From Candidatus Anoxychlamydiales bacterium (GTDB taxonomy: Bacteria; Chlamydiota; Chlamydiia; Chlamydiales; SM23-39), in NCBI GenBank assembly GCA_011064905.1, contig JAAKFW010000059.1, forward strand, positions 1-8,174: a DNA stretch of 8,174 nt. Reading direction: 5' to 3'. Shown piece by piece: positions 1-5,965 of the stretch. A program made the translations under genes and the position numbers. Positions within the stretch are counted from its first letter, which is position 1. Every line of letters starts with the position of its first letter. Under the pieces are notes generated by a model. That model was not told where the DNA came from. It searched no databases and saw nothing but the letters and a program-made list of their open reading frames with translations.

Positions 1-51
1 TTGACATCAATTCTTGGACTTCAAATGCAATATTTAAAAAAAATAATATAA
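1..51 (+). other. Possible 3' tail of a rightward gene cut by the window edge
   Basis: Frame 1 from the first base is open for 16 codons and ends with TAA at 49-51. Its translation, LTSILGLQMQYLKKII, reads like a normal amphipathic C-terminus. In DNA this AT-rich an open run of that length is expected fairly often by chance, so this is only a candidate. Frame 3 is also open, from base 3 into the tRNA region, but it runs through poly-Lys/Asn low-complexity sequence and then antisense to the tRNA, so it is the poorer choice. A leftward gene beginning with the ATG at 7-5 is also possible. Bases 52-89 are A/T-rich and show nothing else I can support. Confidence 0.25.
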
Positions 52-89
52 AAAAAATAAAAAAGATATATTTAAATACTTTTGACATG

Positions 90-113
90 AGGAAATTTCC
101 GGATGAATTTCCT
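90..113. repeat. Perfect 8-bp inverted repeat beyond the tRNA 3' end
   Basis: AGGAAATT at 90-97 and AATTTCCT at 106-113 are exact reverse complements around an 8-base loop (98-105). In the tRNA's direction of transcription the hairpin comes after the T-tract at 123-114, not before it, so it is not a textbook intrinsic terminator for the tRNA. Read rightward it is followed by ten A residues, so it is not one for a rightward gene either. It could stabilise RNA 3' ends, bind a dimeric protein, or be chance. Confidence 0.4.
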
Positions 114-123
114 AAAAAAAAAA
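114..123 (-). terminator. T-tract directly after tRNA-Leu, possible transcript end
   Basis: On the minus strand ten T residues begin at the first base after the discriminator A of the tRNA. A U-run right after a stable folded RNA is compatible with intrinsic termination or 3' processing. There is no separate GC-rich stem before it, so calling it a terminator is inference. The inverted repeat at 90-113 lies just beyond it. Confidence 0.35.
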
Positions 124-207
124 TGCCGATGACTGGAATCGAACCAGCACTTTGCAAGCAAAAATAGATTTTGAATCTATCGCGTCTACCAATTCCGCCA
201 CATCGGC
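124..207 (-). tRNA. trnL: tRNA-Leu, anticodon CAA
   Basis: This 84-nt tRNA reads leftward. The acceptor stem GCCGATG (207-201) pairs fully with CATCGGC (131-125), followed by discriminator A at 124. The D-arm has a GCG/CGC stem and contains TTGGTAGA. The anticodon stem ATAGA/TCTAT encloses the loop TTCAAAA, giving anticodon CAA at 173-171, which decodes the leucine codon UUG. The 15-nt variable region forms its own TTTGC/GCAAA arm, as expected for a class II leucine tRNA. The T-arm GCTGG-TTCGATT-CCAGT has one G-U pair. CCA is not encoded: the tRNA is followed at once by a T-run, so a CCA-adding enzyme is needed. It lies 61 bases downstream of the lipoprotein gene on the same strand and could be co-transcribed with it; I saw no convincing promoter in 208-268. 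Confidence 0.96.
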
Positions 208-268
208 AAAATTAAATATTTTGCCTCAAATCTACTTTTTTTACAAATCAAAGTATCTAGATCGATAT

Positions 269-1087
269 TTAATGCTGCAAATACCCTCTATGAGCTTTTT
301 CCCAAGTATAGCTTACCTTTTGCTTAGTAGACCTGTCATATAATACTTGGATGCAGATATATGGATATGGATGACGATTATTAAAATCTCTACCCTCATC
401 ATATTGATTGAGCTTTACGAAAATCTCTTTGTTATGCCAGGGAGGTGTTGACACATCTGTATCTTTCTGATACTGAATAAATCTTTCATACTCTTCTATT
501 TCTCTATATCTAGAGTCTTCTTTATAAAAATCAAAAATAAGATCCATTACTTTTAAAGGAGAATTCTCCAAACCTTGTACATAAAAATCAACTTCAGCTC
601 CAATCATATGTTTTGAGGTTTTAGCTATGTTTGAAGTATCAGCATATGAGTTATGCTTAGGACATCGATGTCCACAAGTGATAACCACTCTTTTTTTTGT
701 TTTTCTTTGAATATAGTTTAAAATATCTAGTAAAACAGGATATATCCCCTCTTTTTCATTAATTAGAGGAAGCGAATGTTTGGCAGGACCAACACAATCT
801 AAATACACTTTTACATTATCGAGATTTGAAGTATCTACCCTCTCTGGATTTAATGGGCTCCCTTTACATCGAAAAAACTCTTTTGTGATTTTAAAAAAAC
901 CGGCTGTCTCTTCTTCATAAGGATATAACTGCATTAAATTCTTTGTAGGCGCTTGATGTTTATAGTAAATATCACCTTCTAATCTAGATACCTTTTCAAT
1001 TTCCACTAAAAGGGATGGTTTTTTGTTATCTTTGCAACCAATTAGCAAAAATATTATAAAAAAGATAAAAAGTCTTTGACAGTTCAT
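269..1087 (-). CDS. Putative lipoprotein with M15_3-like (D-Ala-D-Ala peptidase type) domain
   Basis: The 272-residue product begins with a short hydrophobic signal (residues 5-17) ending in the lipobox LLIGC, with Cys18 as the predicted lipidated residue. It is therefore probably anchored in a membrane facing the periplasm. Residues 134-170 carry the peptidase M15_3/VanY-like signature: a strand, Arg141, Asn146, then SKHMIGAEVD, where His160 and Asp167 fit the first two zinc ligands (pattern SxHxxGxxxD). The third ligand is not obvious; His218 in PPWHNKEIF or His239 in RHPYPYICIQV are candidates. Members of this family trim peptidoglycan peptides, which would suit an organism with little peptidoglycan, but activity is inferred only. 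Cysteines at 74, 98, 138, 142 and 245 could form disulphides. The ATG at 1087-1085 is chosen because it directly precedes the signal peptide; no Shine-Dalgarno sequence is visible. The gene is divergent from the kinase gene, and that gene's promoter overlaps this start. Confidence 0.8.
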   Translation of the reverse strand: MNCQRLFIFFIIFLLIGCKDNKKPSLLVEIEKVSRLEGDIYYKHQAPTKNLMQLYPYEEETAGFFKITKEFFRCKGSPLNPERVDTSNLDNVKVYLDCVGPAKHSLPLINEKEGIYPVLLDILNYIQRKTKKRVVITCGHRCPKHNSYADTSNIAKTSKHMIGAEVDFYVQGLENSPLKVMDLIFDFYKEDSRYREIEEYERFIQYQKDTDVSTPPWHNKEIFVKLNQYDEGRDFNNRHPYPYICIQVLYDRSTKQKVSYTWEKAHRGYLQH

Positions 1088-1103
1088 AAAAAATTCATAT
1101 AGT
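1076..1103 (+). promoter_or_regulatory. Sigma-70-type promoter for the kinase-regulator operon
   Basis: TTGACA at 1076-1081 matches the -35 consensus exactly. After a 16-base spacer, TATAGT at 1098-1103 matches five of six -10 positions. Transcription would begin near 1110 and leave a leader of about 20 bases before the ATG at 1131, or about 33 before the ATG at 1143. The -35 box lies inside the first codons of the divergent lipoprotein gene, so activity of one gene could affect the other. Predicted from sequence only. Confidence 0.6.
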
Positions 1104-1130
1104 AACGCTTAGGTGCATAACATCTAATGG

Positions 1131-2408
1131 ATGGCTATTTTTATGTCAGATATTTTAAATGAGCTAAATAAATCGGCTAATTTAGCTCTTAATTCTAAAT
1201 CGACAGAGGAGTCGATGAAACATCTAGCTAAAGCTTTTGCTCTATTTTCTAAAGAAACCACCCGTTTAGAAAATGTAAATGTAAGACTACTAAATAGATT
1301 TAATAAAATCAACTATCAGCTTGAAAAAGTCGAAAGTGCGATGCGAAATAAAATCTCAGATTTAAATGCTGCAGAGTTATATCTCAATAATATCTTAAAA
1401 AATATCTCTCAAGGGATTTTATATATCGATCTAACGGGAGTTGTCACAACCTATAGTGAAAATGCTCAAAACATCTTGGAAATTGATGAAAAAATAGTCT
1501 TATTTAATAAATATTTAGATAATTTTAGAGATGATTTTTTTGGATTTTCTATAAAAAATGCTCTGAAATTTTCGATGTTTCCTAAAACATCTTATATCAC
1601 AATAAAAACTAAAAACTTAAAAAAAATAATTAAGATTACTACATCTTTAGTATCGGCCTCATCAAAAACTCATCGAGGAATAATTTTGCTTTTAAAAGAT
1701 GTTACAGACCTTCAAAAGCTTCAAATTCAAGCAAACAGAAACGATAGATTAAACCAAATAGGTCAAATTACAACAAGTATTGCTCATGAGATAAAAAATC
1801 CTTTAAGCTCAATTAGAGGCTTTGCGTCTCTTTTATATAAAGATTTAGAAAACTCAAAACCTCTTCAAGATTTAGTTACGTATATATTAGATGCCACAAA
1901 AGCACTAGAGAGAGTCACAAATAATGTATTAGCTTATACAAGAGAAGTTGTTTTAGATATTGAATCCATCGATGTTTCATCTATGATAAAAGATATTGTT
2001 AAATCTATTAAAATAGATGAGAGTTTTCCTGAAAATGTACAAATCAATTTAAGCCTAGTGCCCTCTTCTTATTTTATACCGGCTGATAAAGATCTTTTAA
2101 GATCAGCTATTTTTAATCTTATCATTAATGCCTACCAAGCTATGAATGATGGGGGCTATTTAAGCATAAGTATTTTAAAAAATATCTCGTCGATCTCCAT
2201 AAATATCTCAGATACAGGAGAAGGGATAGAAAAAAATGATTTAGACAATATATTTACCCCATTTTTCACAACAAAACAAAGAGGAAATGGCCTAGGATTG
2301 CCTCAAGCTTACAAAATTATCTCAGCTCACTTAGGGACTTTAGATGTAAGGTCAATTTTAAATAAAGGCACTACTTTTACAATCACCTTGCCCCATGAGA
2401 GGAAATAA
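1131..2408 (+). CDS. atoS: Cytosolic PAS-domain sensor histidine kinase, AtoS/CtcB-like
   Basis: This is a 425-residue sensor kinase without transmembrane segments, so it should sense a cytosolic signal. Residues 1-80 are helical and probably coiled coil, about 85-190 form a PAS domain (ILKNISQGILYIDLTG), and 205-270 form the HisKA dimerisation domain with the H-box SIAHEIKNPLSSIRGF and phospho-acceptor His219. The ATPase domain shows the N-box NLIINAYQAM (329-338), G1 box DTGEGI (361-366), F-box FTPFFTTK (375-382) and G2 box GNGLGL (385-390), so all catalytic motifs are intact. HExxN after the histidine is the motif used for phosphatase activity in HisKA kinases. The wording of the N-terminus and PAS domain resembles the chlamydial kinase annotated atoS or ctcB; that match is from memory. 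The partner is the response regulator one base downstream. ATG 1143 is an alternative start, with the purine-rich GGATGG at 1129-1134 well placed before it; it would shorten the protein by four residues. Confidence 0.9.
   Translation: MAIFMSDILNELNKSANLALNSKSTEESMKHLAKAFALFSKETTRLENVNVRLLNRFNKINYQLEKVESAMRNKISDLNAAELYLNNILKNISQGILYIDLTGVVTTYSENAQNILEIDEKIVLFNKYLDNFRDDFFGFSIKNALKFSMFPKTSYITIKTKNLKKIIKITTSLVSASSKTHRGIILLLKDVTDLQKLQIQANRNDRLNQIGQITTSIAHEIKNPLSSIRGFASLLYKDLENSKPLQDLVTYILDATKALERVTNNVLAYTREVVLDIESIDVSSMIKDIVKSIKIDESFPENVQINLSLVPSSYFIPADKDLLRSAIFNLIINAYQAMNDGGYLSISILKNISSISINISDTGEGIEKNDLDNIFTPFFTTKQRGNGLGLPQAYKIISAHLGTLDVRSILNKGTTFTITLPHERK
2398..2403 (+). promoter_or_regulatory. 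Ribosome binding site that fixes the regulator start at 2410
   Basis: AGAGGA sits six bases before the ATG at 2410, an optimal Shine-Dalgarno position, and lies within the last codons of the kinase gene. The upstream in-frame ATG at 2395 has no such site, and starting there would add five residues (MRGNK) encoded by the binding site itself. Start 2410 gives MINKILVVDDE, the usual beginning of a receiver domain. Confidence 0.75.
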
Positions 2409-2409
2409 A

Positions 2410-3771
2410 ATGATAAATAAAATCTTAGTTGTTGACGATGAACCTTTAATTAGAAATTTTTTAAAAGAATCTCTTACAAGACTAAACAAAAAAGTTTTTA
2501 CTGCTCAAAATGGCCAAGATGCAATAAAACAGATAGAAAACCAAGATTTTGATTTAGTTATCACCGATGTTAAAATGCCAAAAAAATCTGGCATTGATGT
2601 TTTGAAATTTGCAAAACAAAAAAATAAAAATACTCTTGTAGTTGTAATATCTGCTTTTGCAAAAATAAACTCTGCTATCGAAGCTTTAAATTTTGGGGCT
2701 TTTAACTATTTAGTAAAACCATTTTCATTCGATACTCTAAAAGCAATAATAAATAAAGCGGAGGAACATCATAATCTTATCTTAGAAAATTTCTCTTTAA
2801 AAAAAGAGATCTCAACTACTTCATTGGATATCATCGCAAAATCTTTTTATATGCAAAATCTCGTAAATAACATAGAAAAGATAGCTAAAAGCAGATCTTC
2901 TGTATTTATATCCGGCGAGTCTGGTGTTGGAAAAGAAGTTATAGCTAAATTAATCCATCAAAGATCAAATCGAAATGAAAATCTCTTTATAAAAGTCAAC
3001 TTAGCTGCAATATCTCCCACTTTATTAGAATCTGAATTTTTTGGTCATGAAAAAGGAGCCTTCACCGGAGCTGATACTCAAAACAAGGGAAGGTTTGAAC
3101 TGGCAAATAAAGGAACTCTTCTTCTAGATGAAATCACTGAAATCCCTATAAACCTGCAAGCTAAATTACTCAGAGTATTGCAAGAAAAAGAGTTTGAAAG
3201 AGTAGGATCTACAACTCCTATAAAAGTAGATATAAGAGTGATTTCTATCACTAATCAAGATATTAACTTAGCTATAAAAAACAAAACTTTTAGAGAAGAT
3301 CTTTTCTATAGACTAAATGTTTTACCTATAAAAATTCCAGCACTACGAGATAGAAAAGAAGATATCTTGCCTCTTGCAAGCTACTTTCTTATAAAATTCT
3401 CTAAAGAAAATAATAAACCTATAAAAATACTATCTAAAAAAGCTCAAGAAAAACTCATAAATTATCCATGGCCCGGAAATGTTAGAGAGCTTGCAAATAC
3501 CATAGAAAGAACAATTGTTATGGAAAAATCTAAAATTATTGAAAAAGATCATATTCTTTTAGACACACCACATAACATAAAAGCTTCAAAAAATGCTATA
3601 TCCACAATTGAAGATAATTATATTGGTAAAAAAATATCAGAAGTTGAAAAAACTCTAATCTTAAAAACTTTAGAAAATCAAAAGTTCAATCGCTCTAAAG
3701 CAGCTAAAATCCTAGGGATTACTACAAGAACACTCAGGAATAAACTCAATCTTTATAACTTAAAAAAATAA
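2410..3771 (+). CDS. atoC: NtrC-family sigma-54 response regulator, AtoC/CtcC-like
   Basis: The 453-residue product has the full three-domain NtrC architecture. The receiver (1-120) has acidic residues Asp9-Asp10, phospho-acceptor Asp53, Ser81 and Lys103. The AAA+ domain (about 140-370) has Walker A GESGVGKE (169-176), the sigma-54 contact loop GAFTGA (216-221), Walker B GTLLLDE (235-241), the conserved FREDLFYRLNVLPI and WPGNVREL motifs. A Fis-type helix-turn-helix (427-449, NRSKAAKILGITTRTLRNKL) binds DNA. On phosphorylation by the upstream kinase it should bind enhancer-like sites and use ATP to open promoters bound by RNA polymerase-sigma-54. It is separated from the kinase gene by one base and is almost certainly co-transcribed and translationally coupled. 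An upstream ATG at 2395 overlaps the kinase gene but is less likely. The Chlamydia trachomatis relative is, as I recall, shorter and lacks the DNA-binding domain, so its presence here is notable. Confidence 0.93.
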   Translation: MINKILVVDDEPLIRNFLKESLTRLNKKVFTAQNGQDAIKQIENQDFDLVITDVKMPKKSGIDVLKFAKQKNKNTLVVVISAFAKINSAIEALNFGAFNYLVKPFSFDTLKAIINKAEEHHNLILENFSLKKEISTTSLDIIAKSFYMQNLVNNIEKIAKSRSSVFISGESGVGKEVIAKLIHQRSNRNENLFIKVNLAAISPTLLESEFFGHEKGAFTGADTQNKGRFELANKGTLLLDEITEIPINLQAKLLRVLQEKEFERVGSTTPIKVDIRVISITNQDINLAIKNKTFREDLFYRLNVLPIKIPALRDRKEDILPLASYFLIKFSKENNKPIKILSKKAQEKLINYPWPGNVRELANTIERTIVMEKSKIIEKDHILLDTPHNIKASKNAISTIEDNYIGKKISEVEKTLILKTLENQKFNRSKAAKILGITTRTLRNKLNLYNLKK

Positions 3772-3791
3772 TTATCTTAAAATCTTTACAT

Positions 3792-5453
3792 TTATAATTC
3801 ATTTAAAAAAAGCTGAGTGAGATCTAACAATTTTTGAGAGGTTTTTTTGCTATCATAAAATTTACTTAAATTGAAATCGATCTCAAGTAAAAAATACTTA
3901 TATGCTATTTCATCTTTTAGCTCTTCTTGAGCTAATATAGCTTTATATTCAGGATCATTTTTTATGATATCTTCTAGATAGCTTTGAGATCTTAAAAAAC
4001 TATTTTTTAGCTTTAATTTCAAAGCTTTAAAATCCACTTTTTTTGCTTGAGTTAACATATAGTTTTGAGAGAGAGTGTGAATATATCCTTTAAAATCAAA
4101 GTCTTCATCTAGATATTTCTTCTCTATTGCTTCTAAAGTAGTATCCTCAAAATTATCTATTTTTAAACCTGATTTTGTAGAGTTGAAAAATTTAGTGTTT
4201 TTTGATTTTTTTGCAAAAATAGAGATCCAATCTCTTTCTATTTTCCATTTAAGGTTGGAATAGACATCTTTATTATTCTTATCTTTTAAAATTATTGGTT
4301 CATTCCCAATATCCGTCTTACTTGTATCTAATTTATTATTTTTAGTTATTGAAGAAGCGTAGAGCTTGTTTTCTGAAAAAGCTAAATCTACACCATCTAT
4401 TATTATTGGATTGCAGCCAAATAGTTTTGCTAAACTAAGACAAATAGTAGTAACTGACATCGCCATATTATCCGGTTTAGTTTTTAGATACTTTCCTAAA
4501 ATTTTCAACTCTTGTTCTAAAAAGACTTCAAAAAAAGAGTTAATGCCAGCTTTTATATAGCCCAAATCGCCATTAAAGGCACTGAAAACGCCAGAGTTTA
4601 CTCTTGTTGAGTATAACATTGGGATTTCAAAAGAAAGGGCATTTTTCATCCTTTTAAACTCTTCAAAGTTTGGGTCAATAGCTACTGCTAAATGTGGTGA
4701 AATATTTTGATTTGTTAAAGATGTTATAGCAGATCCACCTGCGATAATTAAAGCTTTATTTGAAAGAGTTTTTAGCTTTTCATAAGAGTAATTCAAAGAT
4801 GGTCCTGCGCCTAGAATTATTGCAGCTCTATTTTTGAATTTATCTTTAAATTTATTTACTAAAAAAGATGATTTTAGTACTCCCAAATTTTTTATGAAAT
4901 TTTTAAAAAGCTTATGAGAGTATAAACTATCGTGAGTAGAATAAAAATTAATGAGTGAATTTTTTAGGATCTTTTCTTTAAAATTTAGAAATTTTTTAGA
5001 AAAATTCTCAAAAGTTATTACTTCTATATTTGTAGAGAGACTTTTTGTTACGATACCTTGTAGATCTTTTCTTATATTTTGCACAAAATGAATATCTACA
5101 TTTTCACTATTTAGAAATGTGTTTGCAATATCAAAATTAAAAAAGCTTTGTAGGTCTTGTAACCTATCTTCTATAAAAATGAGTTTTTTATCTTTTTTTT
5201 TAAGCCATTTTTTTAATTCTAAAAGAAAAGGGTGATTTTTGCATTTATAAATATAAATAACGTCTAATTCCTTTAATGGCTTTTTTAAAAAATCAAACGT
5301 TTTAGAGTCTTTTGAACCCTCAAATTTATTTTTTTTAGATGCCTTTCTTTTTAGTAATAAACTACTTGAATTTGCACTTTTAGTTAAAAGTAGCATATAA
5401 ATTAAAGGAAATTTTTCTGATAATATTTTTAAATTTTTTTGATAGACGCTCAT
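3792..5453 (-). CDS. DUF115/Maf-like protein B (MptE-like fold)
   Basis: This 553-residue protein belongs to the DUF115 (MAF_flag10/MptE-like, PF01973) family. The core begins near residue 210 with AAIILGAGPSL, then NKALIIAGGSA, AVAIDPN (256-262), GCNPIIIDGVDLAF (346-359) and NSTKSGLK (424-431). Ahead of it is an N-terminal Rossmann-like segment (64-96: DVIYIYK, then LKKWLKKKDKKLIFIED) that is also present in protein A, so the two are paralogues over most of their length. Residues 24-53 are a Ser/Lys-rich low-complexity stretch. The C-terminal 90 residues are helical and charged. No signal peptide is evident. Known relatives include Maf motility accessory factors that transfer nonulosonic acids to flagellin, and the archaeal pterin pyrophosphokinase MptE; neither role can be assigned here. 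Its ATG overlaps the stop of the MORN gene as ATGA and lacks a Shine-Dalgarno site, which suggests translational re-initiation. It is the last gene of the operon, with no clear terminator after it. Confidence 0.85.
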   Translation of the reverse strand: MSVYQKNLKILSEKFPLIYMLLLTKSANSSSLLLKRKASKKNKFEGSKDSKTFDFLKKPLKELDVIYIYKCKNHPFLLELKKWLKKKDKKLIFIEDRLQDLQSFFNFDIANTFLNSENVDIHFVQNIRKDLQGIVTKSLSTNIEVITFENFSKKFLNFKEKILKNSLINFYSTHDSLYSHKLFKNFIKNLGVLKSSFLVNKFKDKFKNRAAIILGAGPSLNYSYEKLKTLSNKALIIAGGSAITSLTNQNISPHLAVAIDPNFEEFKRMKNALSFEIPMLYSTRVNSGVFSAFNGDLGYIKAGINSFFEVFLEQELKILGKYLKTKPDNMAMSVTTICLSLAKLFGCNPIIIDGVDLAFSENKLYASSITKNNKLDTSKTDIGNEPIILKDKNNKDVYSNLKWKIERDWISIFAKKSKNTKFFNSTKSGLKIDNFEDTTLEAIEKKYLDEDFDFKGYIHTLSQNYMLTQAKKVDFKALKLKLKNSFLRSQSYLEDIIKNDPEYKAILAQEELKDEIAYKYFLLEIDFNLSKFYDSKKTSQKLLDLTQLFLNEL

Positions 5454-5965
5454 ACTATAAATTTAGACTCATCTATTGGATTTTCTCGCGAATCGAAAAT
5501 GGTGTCTTGAGTTTTTTTCCCTTTTTCAAAAATTAAAAATCTTTTGAGTTTATTTTTTTCATAAAAAAGTTTGACCTCTCCATGTAAACATCCATCTAAA
5601 TAGTTCATAGAAGTTTTTATAGAGCCATCTTCGAAATAGTATAGTTGATTATTTTGCATTAAATCATTTTTATACTGCTCAACCGAGTAGAGCTTTTTAG
5701 ATACATAGTATTTATAAGATTTTCCCTGTTTTTTACCTAAAAAAAACCAACTTTTTGATAGCATATCTTTGTTTTTTGAAAAATAAATTGAAGGGCCATG
5801 GAGTAGATTTTTATGATAACACACTTCAGCTAAAAGTTTTTTGTCTTCATAAAAAAAAGATTTTTTTTTAATTTTTAGATTTGACTTGAGATCAATATCT
5901 AAATTTTCATCAAAAATGATAAGACTGTTATTTTCAATTTTGTATATTTCTTTTAATTTACTCAT
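5450..5965 (-). CDS. MORN_2-repeat (YwqK-like) protein
   Basis: The 171-residue product has an N-terminal strand-rich part (1-50) followed by about four tandem degenerate repeats of some 23 residues (about 53-150). Repeat cores include LLHGPSIYFSKNKDMLSKSW, KQGKSYKYYVSKKLYSVEQY, NNQLYYFEDGSIKTSMNY and LHGEVKLFYEKNKLKRFLIF. This is the MORN_2/YwqK-type pattern of G-x-x-x-x-Y-y-x-(D/N)-G-x-(L/I)-k. Such repeats form beta-meander surfaces. Some members are labelled YwqK antitoxins, but the repeat alone does not show that function. No signal peptide or membrane segment is visible. The gene lies between the two DUF115 genes with ATGA overlaps on both sides, so a role as an adaptor or partner of those proteins is a reasonable inference. 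The start at 5965 is supported by a ribosome binding site (AAGGA, 5977-5973). Confidence 0.8.
   Translation of the reverse strand: MSKLKEIYKIENNSLIIFDENLDIDLKSNLKIKKKSFFYEDKKLLAEVCYHKNLLHGPSIYFSKNKDMLSKSWFFLGKKQGKSYKYYVSKKLYSVEQYKNDLMQNNQLYYFEDGSIKTSMNYLDGCLHGEVKLFYEKNKLKRFLIFEKGKKTQDTIFDSRENPIDESKFIV

Noticed and set aside
82..110. TTGACA at 82-87 as a rightward promoter
   Set aside because: No acceptable -10 box at 16-18 bases (TGAATT, GAATTT, AATTTC), and the region downstream is antisense to the tRNA.
152..343. 63-codon rightward reading frame starting in the tRNA region
   Set aside because: It runs antisense through tRNA-Leu and into the 3' end of the lipoprotein gene, with no domain or ribosome binding site.
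1124..1312. 62-codon leftward frame within the start of the kinase gene
   Set aside because: It is antisense to the coiled-coil region of a well-supported kinase and shows no recognisable features.
1131..3771. FlgS/FlgR flagellar regulators of Campylobacterota
   Set aside because: The overall domain plan and the presence of Maf-like proteins nearby are compatible, but the adjacency of kinase and regulator and the PAS and N-terminal wording fit the chlamydial AtoS/AtoC pair better. Not fully excluded without a search.
3770..3799. AATTAT / ATAATT inverted pair between the convergent operons as a bidirectional terminator
   Set aside because: The stem is six A-T pairs with an 18-base loop and no adjoining T-run of note; too weak to call.
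5450..5965. MORN_2 protein as the antitoxin of a toxin-antitoxin pair
   Set aside because: The YwqK antitoxin label is inherited from domain naming; no small toxin gene is adjacent, and the neighbours are 500-residue DUF115 proteins.
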